The notes below the pieces were generated by a model. That model searched no databases and had not been told where the DNA came from. It saw only the letters and a list, made by a program, of their open reading frames with translations. A DNA stretch of 58,413 nucleotides, from positions 258,139 to 316,551 of the forward strand of contig NZ_JAGMUJ010000040.1 in NCBI RefSeq assembly GCF_019049255.1, read 5' to 3'. Shown in pieces: positions 50,219 through 58,340 of the stretch (position 1 is the stretch's first letter; each line of letters begins with the position of its first letter). Source of the stretch: Streptomyces sp. AC558_RSS880 (GTDB lineage Bacteria; Actinomycetota; Actinomycetes; Streptomycetales; Streptomycetaceae). Made by a program: the position numbers and the translations under genes.

Positions 50219-50506
50219 TCAGCTCCTGTGTTCGTGAGGCCGTGGGGGCCCCGGAGGTCCCGGGCGGGCGTCGAGCGCGGTGAGCGCGTCGCGCAGCCCC
50301 CGGTGTACATCCTCGTACACCTCGACATGGCCGTCCGTGGTGAGGTGGTCGGCGTCGGCCAGCCGCTCCACATGGGCGTCCACCTCGGGGTGGCCGGTGG
50401 GGGTGCGCGGCACGTTCAGGGGCGCGGGGGCGGCGGGCCCGTCCTCGGGCGGCGGCTGCACGATGCCCGGGTCCGTGCCCTCCGCCTCCGGCACTGCGTC
50501 GTTCAT
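50219..50506 (-). CDS. Small conserved-looking protein of unknown function (95 aa)
   Basis: A 95-aa protein with disordered Pro/Ala-rich N-terminus and a helical C-terminal segment (HPEVDAHVERLADADHL, VEVYEDVHRGLRDALTALD) followed by a Pro/Gly-rich tail. It ends 8 nt before the tlyA start and is on the same strand, so co-transcribed. I do not recognise a family; small helical proteins at this position occur beside tlyA in Streptomyces. Confidence 0.65.
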   Translation of the reverse strand: MNDAVPEAEGTDPGIVQPPPEDGPAAPAPLNVPRTPTGHPEVDAHVERLADADHLTTDGHVEVYEDVHRGLRDALTALDARPGPPGPPRPHEHRS

Positions 50507-50534
50507 GCCCCGACGCTACCGCGAACGGCTGCGG

Positions 50535-50540
50535 TACCGT
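50535..50540 (+). promoter_or_regulatory. Candidate -10 box (TACCGT) of the SCP2-like gene
   Basis: TACCGT lies 8 nt before the ATG at 50549, with no Shine-Dalgarno; consistent with a leaderless or very short leader transcript. Confidence 0.4.
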
Positions 50541-50548
50541 CGTCCGCG

Positions 50549-50896
50549 ATGGCCACGATCGAGGAGTGCCGCGCCGCACTCGACAAGCTTTCGGACAACA
50601 TGCGGGGCGCCGAGGGGGACGTCCGCGCGGCCGCGGCGATGGACCGCTCGGTCAGCTGCCACATCACCGACCTGGACGTGACCTTCGCCGGCCGGCTCAC
50701 CGGCGGCCGGATCGAGGTGCGCGACACGTTTCCCGGCCCGCCGCGCGAGAGGGCGCAGATACGGCTCGCGATGACGGGCGACGACCTGCTGGCCCTGGTC
50801 GACGGCGAACTGCACTTCGCCAGAGCCTGGGGTTCGGGCCGGGTACGCCTTGAGGCGGGGCTGCGCGACCTGTTCCGCCTCAGGAGGCTTCTGTAG
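50549..50896 (+). CDS. SCP2 sterol-carrier-like domain protein
   Basis: A 115-aa single-domain protein: SVSCHITDLDVTFAGRLTGGRIEV and IRLAMTGDDLLALVDGELHFARAWGSGRVRLEA match the SCP2 fold, where the ITDL/GxI strands and the C-terminal helix enclose a hydrophobic ligand cavity. Such proteins carry lipids or act in small-molecule acyl or sulphur transfer. The 3' end overlaps the last 17 nt of a convergent ABC ATPase gene. Function unknown. Confidence 0.75.
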   Translation: MATIEECRAALDKLSDNMRGAEGDVRAAAAMDRSVSCHITDLDVTFAGRLTGGRIEVRDTFPGPPRERAQIRLAMTGDDLLALVDGELHFARAWGSGRVRLEAGLRDLFRLRRLL

Positions 50897-51710
50897 CGCC
50901 CACCTTCTCGGCCGTCCCCTTCGCCCGTGCCGTGCGGGCCGCCGGCACCACCAGCGGGGTACCCGTCTCGGGATCGTCGATGACCTGGCAGCGCAGCCCG
51001 AAGACCTCCTCGACCAGCCCGGCGGTGACGATGTCCTTCGGGGCGCCCTGGGCGATGACCTTCCCCCCGCGCAGGGCGATGAGGTGGGTGGCGTACCGGG
51101 CCGCGTGGTTGAGGTCGTGCAGCACGGCGACGAGGGTGCGCCCCTGCTCCTCGTGCAGGTCCGCGCAGAGGTCGAGTACGTCGATCTGGTGCTGGATGTC
51201 GAGGAACGTGGTCGGTTCGTCGAGGAGCAGCAGCGGGGTCTGCTGGGCCAGCGCCATGGCGATCCACACACGCTGCCGCTGACCGCCGGAGAGCTCGTCG
51301 ACGTAGCGTTCCGCCAGCTCGGCGACGCCGGTGCGGGCCATCGACTCCTGGACGACGCGCTCGTCCTCGGCGGACCACTGGCGCAGCAGGCCCTGGTGCG
51401 GGTACCGGCCGCGGCCCACCAGGTCGCCGACGGTGATGCCGTCGGGCGCGATGGACGACTGGGGCAGCAGGCCGAGGGTGCGGGCCACCTTCTTGGCCGG
51501 CATCGACTGGATGACCTGCCCGTCGAGCAGGACGCGCCCCTCGCTCGGCTTGAGCATCCGCGACAGCGCCCGCAGCAGCGTCGACTTGCCGCACGCGTTG
51601 GGGCCGACGATCACGGTGAAGGAGTTGTCCGGTATCTCCACCGACAGCTGTTCGGCGATGACCCGCTGGTCGTAGGCCAGGGTGACGTTCTCGGCGGACA
51701 GTCGGTTCAC
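50880..51710 (-). CDS. Siderophore ABC transporter ATP-binding protein (FecE/FepC-like)
   Basis: A 276-aa ATPase with Walker A GPNACGKSTLLRAL, Q-loop in LLPQSSIAP, signature LSGGQRQRVWIAMAL, Walker B LLLLDEPTTFLD and switch His in VLHDLNHAARYA, the last being typical of the iron-siderophore class. GTG 51710 has GGAG 4 nt upstream; an in-frame ATG at 51760, which overlaps the permease stop, is the alternative. It energises the FecCD permeases encoded just upstream. The C-terminus is an extra Ala/Thr-rich tail of about 20 residues. Confidence 0.9.
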   Translation of the reverse strand: MNRLSAENVTLAYDQRVIAEQLSVEIPDNSFTVIVGPNACGKSTLLRALSRMLKPSEGRVLLDGQVIQSMPAKKVARTLGLLPQSSIAPDGITVGDLVGRGRYPHQGLLRQWSAEDERVVQESMARTGVAELAERYVDELSGGQRQRVWIAMALAQQTPLLLLDEPTTFLDIQHQIDVLDLCADLHEEQGRTLVAVLHDLNHAARYATHLIALRGGKVIAQGAPKDIVTAGLVEEVFGLRCQVIDDPETGTPLVVPAARTARAKGTAEKVGATEAS

Positions 51711-51757
51711 GGTGCTCCTTCGGTGGTTCGTCCCGCTGCCGGCGGTGCCGCCGACGC

Positions 51758-52795
51758 TCATATCCGGCCCGCCTTGCGCTCGGTGACCAGCAGCCACAGC
51801 AGATAGACACCGCCGAGCACACCGGTGACCACGCCCACGGGCAGCTGCTCGGCGCCGAACGCCCGCTGCGACACCCAGTCGGCGGTGACCAGGAGGGCGG
51901 CGCCCATGCACAGCGACGCGGCCAGGTTGGGGCCGGGCGAACGGGTCAGCCGCCGGGCCAGCTGGGGCGCGGTGAGCGCGACGAAGCTGACCGGTCCGGC
52001 GGCGGCGGTCGCGGACGCGGTGAGCAGCACGGCCGACAGCATCAGCAGCAGCCGTACGCGCTCCACGCGCACGCCGAGGGCGTACGACACGTCGTCGCCC
52101 ATCTCCATCATCCGCAGGCCGCGCGAGTTGGCCAGAACCAGCGGTACGAGGACGGCGCACAGGGCGAGCAGCGGCCAGACCTGGTCCCAGTCCCGGCCGT
52201 CGAGGGATCCGGTCATCCACACGACCGCGCGGGCCGCGTCGACGATGTCGGACTTGGTGAGCAGATAGCCGTTGACCGCCGTGACGATCGCCGAGACGCC
52301 GATGCCGACCAGGACCAGACGGTATCCGTGCACGCCCCGCTTCCAGGCGAGCACGTAGATGGCGAAACCGGTCACCAGTCCGCCGGCGAGCGCGCCGAGG
52401 GCGACCTGGTTGGCGGTCCCGGAGAACAGCACGATCACCGTGAGGGCGCCGGCCGTCGCCCCCTGGCCGAGGCCGAGCACGTCCGGGCTGCCCAGCGGGT
52501 TGCGGGAGACGGACTGGAACAGCGCGCCGCCGAGCCCGAGGGAGGCGCCGACGAGCAGCCCGACCAGGACCCGGGGCAGTCGCAGTTCGTTGACGATGAA
52601 CTCCTGGCCGGCGTTCCCCTCGCCGACGAGTGTCCTGAGCACATCGGCGGCGGGGATCGGGAAGTCGCCGGTGCCGATCAGCACGACACTCGCGGCGAGC
52701 GCCGCGAGCAGCAGCAGGACGACGACGGTGAGGGCGCGCACGTCCAGCCGGACCGAGAGGCCGCCGGGAGTCCGCACCGCGCGGTTGGTCTTCAC
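51758..52795 (-). CDS. FecCD-type siderophore ABC permease (second)
   Basis: A 345-aa permease with about 9-10 helices; LRLPRVLVGLLVGASLGLGGALFQSVSRNPLGSPDVLG is the diagnostic FecCD block, and EMGDDVSYALGVRVERVR the coupling-loop region. Its GTG overlaps the upstream permease stop by 4 nt. Forms a heterodimer with the first permease. Confidence 0.92.
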   Translation of the reverse strand: MKTNRAVRTPGGLSVRLDVRALTVVVLLLLAALAASVVLIGTGDFPIPAADVLRTLVGEGNAGQEFIVNELRLPRVLVGLLVGASLGLGGALFQSVSRNPLGSPDVLGLGQGATAGALTVIVLFSGTANQVALGALAGGLVTGFAIYVLAWKRGVHGYRLVLVGIGVSAIVTAVNGYLLTKSDIVDAARAVVWMTGSLDGRDWDQVWPLLALCAVLVPLVLANSRGLRMMEMGDDVSYALGVRVERVRLLLMLSAVLLTASATAAAGPVSFVALTAPQLARRLTRSPGPNLAASLCMGAALLVTADWVSQRAFGAEQLPVGVVTGVLGGVYLLWLLVTERKAGRI

Positions 52796-53835
52796 AGCTG
52801 GGCCGTCCTCCGCCGTCGTACGAGAAAGATGAAGACCGGGCCGCCGAGGATCGCGGTGACGATGCCGACCTGGAGTTCGGCGGGCCGGGCCACGATCCGG
52901 CCGAGCACATCGGCGCCGAGCAGCAGCACGGGCGACAGGATCGCGGCGTACGGCAGGATCCAGCGCAGGTCGGGTCCGGTGAAGGAGCGCACGATGTGCG
53001 GCACCATCAGACCGACGAAGACGATCGGCCCGCAGGCGGCGGTCGCGGCCCCGCACAGCACGGTCGCGGCGAGCATGGACAGCGCGCGGGTGCGGTTGAG
53101 GTTGGCGCCGAGCGCCTTGGCGGTGTCGTCGCCCATGGCCATCGCGTTGAGCGGCCGGGCGAGCGCCAGCGCCAGGAGGGAGCCGGCGAGCAGGAACGGC
53201 AGCACCTGGGTGACGGTCGAGTCGGTCCCCGAGGCCAGCGAACCCACCGTCCAGAAACGCATCCTGCCGAGCGCCGCGTCGTCGAGGATCATGACGGCCT
53301 GGAGATAGCCGTACAGCGCCGCGCTGATGGCGGTACCGGCGAGCACCAGCCGCACCGGCGTCGCGCCCCGGCTGCCGCCGAGGAACCACACCAGCGCGCC
53401 GACGGCGGCCGCGCCGAAGAAGGCGAACCACACGTATCCGGACAGCGAGGTGACGCCGAAGAAGGTGATGGCGGTGACGACGGCGGCGGACGCGCCCGCG
53501 TTGAGGCCGAGCAGTCCGGGATCGGCCAGCGGGTTGCGGGTGAGCGCCTGCAGGACCGATCCCGCCAGGCCGAGCGCGGCTCCCGCGAGCACTCCGAGGA
53601 CGGTTCGTGACAGCCTGTCGGCCACGACGACGTCGCCGTAGGTGCCCGAGTCCTCGAACAGGCCGTGCCAGACCTGCTCCAGGGACAGCTCCTTCGCCCC
53701 GACCGCGATGCTCACCAGCGCGACGAGCACCAGGATCACGACGGAGACGAGCAGCCCGAGGACGCGTATCGCCCGGCGGTTCGGGGGCGCGGGGGCGGTC
53801 TCCGCGCGCTGTTCGGGGGGACTCTCGACCAACAC
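52792..53835 (-). CDS. FecCD-type siderophore ABC permease (first)
   Basis: A 347-aa permease, with DRLSRTVLGVLAGAALGLAGSVLQALTRNPLADPGLLG, the FecCD block, and AMGDDTAKALGANLNRTR. GTG 53835 has an iron box just 5 nt upstream. Together with the next two genes it forms an iron-siderophore uptake operon. No substrate-binding protein is encoded in the window, so a binding protein elsewhere must supply it. Confidence 0.92.
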   Translation of the reverse strand: MLVESPPEQRAETAPAPPNRRAIRVLGLLVSVVILVLVALVSIAVGAKELSLEQVWHGLFEDSGTYGDVVVADRLSRTVLGVLAGAALGLAGSVLQALTRNPLADPGLLGLNAGASAAVVTAITFFGVTSLSGYVWFAFFGAAAVGALVWFLGGSRGATPVRLVLAGTAISAALYGYLQAVMILDDAALGRMRFWTVGSLASGTDSTVTQVLPFLLAGSLLALALARPLNAMAMGDDTAKALGANLNRTRALSMLAATVLCGAATAACGPIVFVGLMVPHIVRSFTGPDLRWILPYAAILSPVLLLGADVLGRIVARPAELQVGIVTAILGGPVFIFLVRRRRTAQL

Positions 53836-53839
53836 GCGG

Positions 53840-53858
53840 TTAGGTTAGCCTACCCTCC
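53840..53858. promoter_or_regulatory. Iron box (DmdR/IdeR/DtxR-type operator) of the siderophore uptake operon
   Basis: TTAGGTTAGCCTACCCTCC matches the 19-bp DtxR-family consensus TTAGGTTAGGCTAACCTAA at 15 of 19 positions. It begins 5 nt upstream of the GTG of the first permease gene (minus strand), so the iron-bound DmdR1 repressor would block transcription when iron is plentiful. Confidence 0.85.
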
Positions 53859-53907
53859 CCGCCGATCACGATTCCCGGGTGACGGGAGGCACGGGAGACG
53901 GGAGGCC

Positions 53908-54936
53908 TCACAGTCCCAGCCGTGCCAGCGCCTTCCCGCCGTCCAGCTCGCACACGCCGTCCCCGGCCGCCGTCCACGCCGCCGCGCACAGCGCACGCAA
54001 CCCGTCCAGCGCGCCGCCGTCGCCCTCCAGCTCCAGCGCCCCGGCCCCGGCCGTCGCCGTCCAGCCACCGCACCGGAACCCCTCGCCCGTCCCGACGACC
54101 TCCGGCTGTCCGGTGAGCATCCCGCGCAGATCGGCGTCGACATACGTCGGCCGGTGCTGCGGCGGCGCGGCGAGCAGCCGCGCGCCGTCCGTCACACCGG
54201 TCAGCACCAGCAGCGAGTCGACCTCGCCATTGAACGCGCCCTCGATGTCCGTGTCCAGCCGGTCCCCCACCACCAACGGCCGCTCGGCGCCCGTCCGCAG
54301 GATCGTCTCCCGGTGCATCGGCGGCAGCGGCTTGCCCGCGACCTGCGGCTCGGCGCCCGTGGCGATCCGTACGACCTCCACCGCCGCGCCGTTGCCCGGG
54401 GCGATGCCCCGGCCGCTGGGAATCGTCAGGTCGGTGTTGGACGCGAACCACGGCAGCCCGCGCGCCACGGCGTACGACGCCTCGGCGAACCTCCCCCACG
54501 GCAGCTCGGGCCCGCCGTACCCCTGGACGACCGCCACCGGGTCGTCGTCCGCCGACTCCACCGGCACGAGCCCCCGCTCCCGCAGCGCCACCCGCAGCCC
54601 CTCGCCGCCGATCACCAGCACCCGGGCGCCCTGCGGCACCTGCTCACCGACCAGCCGCGCGACCGCCTGCGCGGAGGTGATGACGTCGCCGGCCTCCGCC
54701 GGTATCCCGAGCTCGGTCAGATGAGCGGCCACCACGTCCGGGGTGCGCAGGGCGTTGTTGGTCACGTACGCGAGACGCATACCGCCCTCGCGGGCCGTGG
54801 CCAGCGACTCGACCGCGTGGACGATCGCGCTCCCGCCCGCGTACACCACACCGTCGAGGTCGAGCAGCGCCGTGTCGTACGCCTCGCTCAGGGCCTGCCC
54901 ACTGCCCTCGGGCCTCGTCCTGACGCTCCGGCTCAT
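53908..54936 (-). CDS. HAD-superfamily IIA phosphatase (NagD-like)
   Basis: A 342-aa HAD hydrolase: motif I DLDGVVYAG (nucleophile and acid Asp), motif II in YVTNNALRTP, motif III lysine in GKPLPPMH, and motif IV in VVGDRLDTDIEGA. The insertion between I and II and the C2-type cap (about 80-200) assign it to class IIA with NagD and 4-nitrophenyl phosphatases. The C-terminal 75 residues (GGWTATAGAGALELEG...) are an actinobacterial addition. Substrate unknown (sugar or nucleotide phosphates, pyridoxal phosphate or phosphoglycolate possible). GAGGAG lies 8 nt before ATG 54936. Confidence 0.88.
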   Translation of the reverse strand: MSRSVRTRPEGSGQALSEAYDTALLDLDGVVYAGGSAIVHAVESLATAREGGMRLAYVTNNALRTPDVVAAHLTELGIPAEAGDVITSAQAVARLVGEQVPQGARVLVIGGEGLRVALRERGLVPVESADDDPVAVVQGYGGPELPWGRFAEASYAVARGLPWFASNTDLTIPSGRGIAPGNGAAVEVVRIATGAEPQVAGKPLPPMHRETILRTGAERPLVVGDRLDTDIEGAFNGEVDSLLVLTGVTDGARLLAAPPQHRPTYVDADLRGMLTGQPEVVGTGEGFRCGGWTATAGAGALELEGDGGALDGLRALCAAAWTAAGDGVCELDGGKALARLGL

Positions 54937-54996
54937 TCGCATCGCTCCTCGTTCGACGGCTTTCCCCCGCATCATCCCCCATGCCACCGACACCCG

Positions 54997-55002
54997 TACG
55001 AT
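54997..55002 (+). promoter_or_regulatory. Candidate -10 box (TACGAT) of the DUF1015 gene
   Basis: TACGAT ends 6 nt before the ATG at 55009 and no Shine-Dalgarno is visible, indicating a leaderless transcript. Confidence 0.45.
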
Positions 55003-55008
55003 GCCGGG

Positions 55009-56298
55009 ATGAACACTGCAGGTCACTCGACGGCAAAGGCGCCCCGGGGCCTGGAACTCACCCCGTTCCGAGGCCTTCGTTACGACCCGGACCGGGTCGG
55101 CAGCCTGGCCGCCGTGACATCCCCGCCGTACGACGTCGTCGTCCGCCCCGACGGCCTGCACCACCTCCAGTCCGCCGACCCGCACAACATCGTCCGGCTG
55201 ATCCTGCCCGAGGCCGGCACGCCCGAGGCACGCAACGCCCAGGCCGCCGACACGCTGCGCCGCTGGCGCGCTGAGGGGATCCTGACCGCCGACCCGGAAC
55301 CGGGCCTGTACGTCTACGAGCAGCGCGACGGCGACGGCATGGTGCAGCGCGGCATCATCGGCGCGCTGCGCGTCTCCGACCCCGAGGAGCGGCTCGTCCT
55401 GCCGCACGAGGACGTCATGCCGCACATCGTCGCCGACCGTGCGGACCTGATGCGGGCCACCTCCGCCAACCTCGAACCGCTGCTGCTCACCTACCGGGGC
55501 GACGGCTCTGCCGGTGCCACGGCCGACGTGATCGAGCGCACGGCGGAACGGCCGCCCCTCCTGGCGACCACCACGGAGGACGGTTTCCACCACCGCCTGT
55601 GGTCCGTCACCGACCCCGCCGACCTGACCGCCATTCAGCGCGAACTCGCCGGTCACCAGGCCCTCATCGCCGACGGCCACCACCGCTGGGCGACCTACCG
55701 GCGCCTGCGCGCGGAGCGCTCCTCCCCCGGCCCCTGGGACCACGGGCTGGTCCTCCTCGTCGACACGGCCCGCTACCCCCTGCGCGTCCGCGCCATCCAC
55801 CGCCTGCTGCACGACCTGCCGGTCGCGGACGCCGTGACCGCACTCGACGGCCTGTTCCGCGTCCGCCGCCTCGACGCACCGCTCGCCGAGGCCGTGAACG
55901 TCCTCGCCGAGGCCGCCTCGGCGGGCAACGCCTTCCTCCTCGCCGGGGACGGCGCCTTCCATCTCGTGGACCGCCCGGACCCGGACCTGCTGGCCCGCAC
56001 GATCCCGATGGACCGCCCGGCGGCCTGGCGCACCCTCGACGCGACGATTTTGCACGCCACGCTCCTGGACCACGTCTGGCGTGTCCCCGACTCCCCCGCC
56101 CACATCGCCTACATCCACGACACGGCGGCCACGGTCGAGAAGGCGGAACGCGACGGCGGAACGGCCGTCCTGATGCACCCGGTGCACGAGGACGTCGTCC
56201 GCGACCTCGCCCGCCAGGGCGTCACGATGCCGCGCAAGTCGACGTCGTTCGGCCCGAAGCCCGCGTCGGGCCTGGTCCTGCGCGCGCTCGACCTGTGA
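55009..56298 (+). CDS. DUF1015 family protein
   Basis: A 429-aa soluble protein of the widespread DUF1015 group (often annotated as SerB-associated or uncharacterised). Characteristic elements are the start LTPFRGLRYDPDRVGSLAAVTSPPYDV, NIVRLILPE, LIADGHHRWATYR (the conserved ADGHHR, a likely metal or catalytic site), and the C-terminal MPRKSTSFGPKPASGLVLR. Function is unknown for the family. It is divergent from the HAD phosphatase gene, separated by 72 nt, so both probably use promoters in that gap. Confidence 0.88.
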   Translation: MNTAGHSTAKAPRGLELTPFRGLRYDPDRVGSLAAVTSPPYDVVVRPDGLHHLQSADPHNIVRLILPEAGTPEARNAQAADTLRRWRAEGILTADPEPGLYVYEQRDGDGMVQRGIIGALRVSDPEERLVLPHEDVMPHIVADRADLMRATSANLEPLLLTYRGDGSAGATADVIERTAERPPLLATTTEDGFHHRLWSVTDPADLTAIQRELAGHQALIADGHHRWATYRRLRAERSSPGPWDHGLVLLVDTARYPLRVRAIHRLLHDLPVADAVTALDGLFRVRRLDAPLAEAVNVLAEAASAGNAFLLAGDGAFHLVDRPDPDLLARTIPMDRPAAWRTLDATILHATLLDHVWRVPDSPAHIAYIHDTAATVEKAERDGGTAVLMHPVHEDVVRDLARQGVTMPRKSTSFGPKPASGLVLRALDL

Positions 56299-56331
56299 CG
56301 AAGGGGCGGGCCTCCGTGGAGACCCGCCCCT
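56298..56331. terminator. Bidirectional terminator after the DUF1015 gene
   Basis: An 11-bp outer stem (56298-56308 with 56321-56331) continued by an inner CTCC/GGAG pair, starting on the last base of the DUF1015 stop codon and 26 nt from the convergent TPR gene stop. Confidence 0.8.
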
Positions 56332-56356
56332 TCATGCCTGCCCTGCGCCTCGGACG

Positions 56357-58024
56357 TCAGTCCTTGTCGTCCTCGTGCGCGGTGTCGTCGGCCTCGTCCT
56401 CGCCGAGGGCGTCCACGAATTCCACGCCGTCCAGCTCGGCCAGCCGGTCGGAGGCGTCCGTGCTGCCGTCCCGGTCGGCCTCCACGGCCTTGGCGAACCA
56501 CTCCCGTGCCTCGCCGCTCCGGCCGGCGGCGTGCAGCGCGTCGGCGTAGGCGTAGCGCAGCCGCGCGGTCCACGGCTGGACCGAGTTGGACGCGAGCTCG
56601 GAGCTCTGCAGCGTCACGATCGCCGCGTCCAGCTGGCCCATGTCACGCCGGGCGCCGGCCGCGACGAGCCGCATCTCGACCTGCCCTGCCTTGTCCAGCT
56701 TCTGCACCTCGGGGGCCCCGGCCATGTCCAGCGCCTTCTCCGGCCGGCCGAGTCCACGCTCGCAGTCGGCCATGAGGGGCCACAGCTCCACGGTCCCGGT
56801 CATCCGCCGCGCGGCCCGGAACTCGGCGAGCGCCTCGGCGTACTTCTGGTTCGCGTACGCGGCGAACCCGGCGGCCTCCCGTACGGCGGCGACACGCGAC
56901 GCCAGCCGCAGGGCCACCCTGGAGTAGCCGTACGCGCCCTCGGGGTCCTCGTCGATCAGCCGGGCCACCATCACCAGGTTCTTGGCGACGTCCTCCGCGA
57001 GCGTCTTGGGCAGGCTCTGCAGCTCCTGCCGTACGTCCTTGTCGATCTCCTCGCCCGTGACGTCCTCGGGGATCGGCAGCCGCTTGATCGGCTCCCGGTC
57101 CCGGTCGCGGTCCCGGTCCTCACGGAACCGCCCGCCACCGTGCCGGTCGTCCCGCCCCCGGAACCCACCGGGCCGCCCACCACGGTCGTCACGCCGAGGC
57201 CCACGCCCGCGGTCGTCGCGGCCACGGAAGCCACCACGCTCGCCGCCACGGCTGTCCTCGCGACGGAAACCACCACGCTCGCCGTCTCGTCGGTCGTCTC
57301 GCCGGTCGTCGCGGCGGCCGTAACCCCGGTCGTCATCCCGACGGAAGCCACCACGCTCACCGCCGCGGTCGTCGCGACGGAAACCACCGCGCTCACCGCC
57401 ACGGCTGTCGTCACGACGGAAGCCACCACGCTCGCCACCGCGAGTGTCGTCACGGTGGAAACCACCGCGCTCACCACCGCGGTTGTCATCGCGGCGGAAG
57501 TCGCCCCGGCCCCCGCCACGGCTGTCGTCACGACGATCGTCGCGGCCACGGAAACCACCGCGCTCACCGCCACGGCTGTCCTCGCGACGGAAGCCACCAC
57601 GCTCGCCGTCTCGTCGGTCGTCTCGTCGGTCGTCTCGCCGGTCGTCGCGGCGGTCGTCGCGGCGGCCGTAACCCCGGTCGTCATCCCGACGGAAACCACC
57701 ACGCTCACCACCGCGGCTGTCGTCACGACGGTCGTCCCGTCCGCGGTAACCACCGCGCTCGCCACCGCGGTTGTCGTCACGACGGTCGTCCCGTCCGCGG
57801 TAACCACCGCGCTCGCCACCGCGGTTGTCGTCCCGTCCGCGGAAACCGCCACGCTCCGGCCGGCCACCGGAACGGTCGTCCCGCCGGAAGCCACGGTCGC
57901 GGTCATTGCCTCGACCAGGGCCGCCGCCGCGCTGGCCACCACGGTCGGAGCGCTCAGGACGGTCACCACTGTCCCGTCGCCGCTGGTCGCGTTCCGGACG
58001 GTCGTCGGAAGAGTTGGTGGACAT
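56357..58024 (-). CDS. RGG/DDR-repeat disordered protein with C-terminal TPR-like domain
   Basis: A 555-aa protein. Residues about 8-310 are an extreme low-complexity region made almost only of Arg, Gly, Asp, Glu, Phe and Tyr, with many RGGERGGF, GRDDRRDD and RRDDRRDD blocks, as in RGG-box RNA-binding proteins. Residues 311-540 are a helical TPR-like domain (ARLIDEDPEGAYGYSRVALRLA, AGFAAYANQKYAEALAEFRAARRM, LRYAYADALHAAGRSGEAREWF), and the C-terminus is acidic (DEADDTAHEDDKD). ATG 58024 is preceded by AGGAG with 6-nt spacing. Similar proteins exist in Streptomyces without assigned function. It starts 32 nt after the rRNA operon terminator's T-tract, so its promoter must lie within the terminator or transcription reads through. 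RNA or ribosome association is an inference. Confidence 0.85.
   Translation of the reverse strand: MSTNSSDDRPERDQRRRDSGDRPERSDRGGQRGGGPGRGNDRDRGFRRDDRSGGRPERGGFRGRDDNRGGERGGYRGRDDRRDDNRGGERGGYRGRDDRRDDSRGGERGGFRRDDDRGYGRRDDRRDDRRDDRRDDRRDGERGGFRREDSRGGERGGFRGRDDRRDDSRGGGRGDFRRDDNRGGERGGFHRDDTRGGERGGFRRDDSRGGERGGFRRDDRGGERGGFRRDDDRGYGRRDDRRDDRRDGERGGFRREDSRGGERGGFRGRDDRGRGPRRDDRGGRPGGFRGRDDRHGGGRFREDRDRDRDREPIKRLPIPEDVTGEEIDKDVRQELQSLPKTLAEDVAKNLVMVARLIDEDPEGAYGYSRVALRLASRVAAVREAAGFAAYANQKYAEALAEFRAARRMTGTVELWPLMADCERGLGRPEKALDMAGAPEVQKLDKAGQVEMRLVAAGARRDMGQLDAAIVTLQSSELASNSVQPWTARLRYAYADALHAAGRSGEAREWFAKAVEADRDGSTDASDRLAELDGVEFVDALGEDEADDTAHEDDKD
57095..57990 (-). repeat. Degenerate tandem repeats coding the RGG/RDD region
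   Basis: About 900 nt of imperfect repeats of roughly 33-39 nt (encoding variants of RGGERGGFRRDD plus a spacer), with embedded 12-nt units (Arg-Arg-Asp-Asp), notably near 57280-57310 and 57600-57660. Larger blocks recur, for example 57220-57345 versus 57540-57690. The pattern implies repeat expansion and length variation between strains. Confidence 0.85.
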
Positions 58025-58055
58025 CGGTGACTCCTGTCTTCGGTACTGCAAGCAT

Positions 58056-58107
58056 AAATAAAAAAGGACCCCCGGCCCCAGCTGAACGCTGGTGACCAGG
58101 GGTCCTT
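58056..58107 (-). terminator. rRNA operon terminator with T-tract
   Basis: On the minus strand a 9-bp stem (58107-58099 with 58072-58064) encloses an inner 5-bp stem (58092-58088 with 58082-58078) and is followed by six T residues and an AT-rich stretch. It lies 10 nt after the 5S 3' end. A canonical intrinsic terminator. Confidence 0.9.
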
Positions 58108-58116
58108 CCAAAGATT

Positions 58117-58235
58117 GTTCGGCGGCGTCCTACTCTCCCACAGGGTCCCCCCTGCAGTACCATCGGCGCTGTAAGGCTTAGCTTCCGGGTTCGGAATGTA
58201 ACCGGGCGTTTCCCCTACGCTATGACCACCGAAAC
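58117..58235 (-). rRNA. rrf: 5S ribosomal RNA
   Basis: 119 nt on the minus strand from GTTTCGGTGGTCATAGCG to GCCGCCGAAC, whose ends pair as the 5S terminal helix. The internal GAACCCGGAAGCTAAGCC and CGATGGTACTGC blocks are the usual Streptomyces 5S sequence. Ends are placed to within a couple of nucleotides. It follows the 23S gene after a 105-nt spacer (58236-58340) with no gene. Confidence 0.95.
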
Positions 58236-58340
58236 CCTAATGGTTTCGAGCGAACAAGCACACTCTTCTATTGTCTGTTCTGCTCAAAGCCGACAACGGT
58301 CGTTGTCTCAGAACTAACACAGTGGACGCGAGCAACTGAG

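Noticed and set aside
51758..53431. A single long minus-strand permease frame covering both FecCD genes.
   Set aside because: Each permease has its own complete FecCD pattern and start; the extended frame upstream of 52795 is antiframe to the first permease and has no family match.
57095..57990. Dense repeats that at first sight resemble a CRISPR array.
   Set aside because: Units are contiguous, in frame and code for RGG/RDD; there are no unique spacers and no cas genes.
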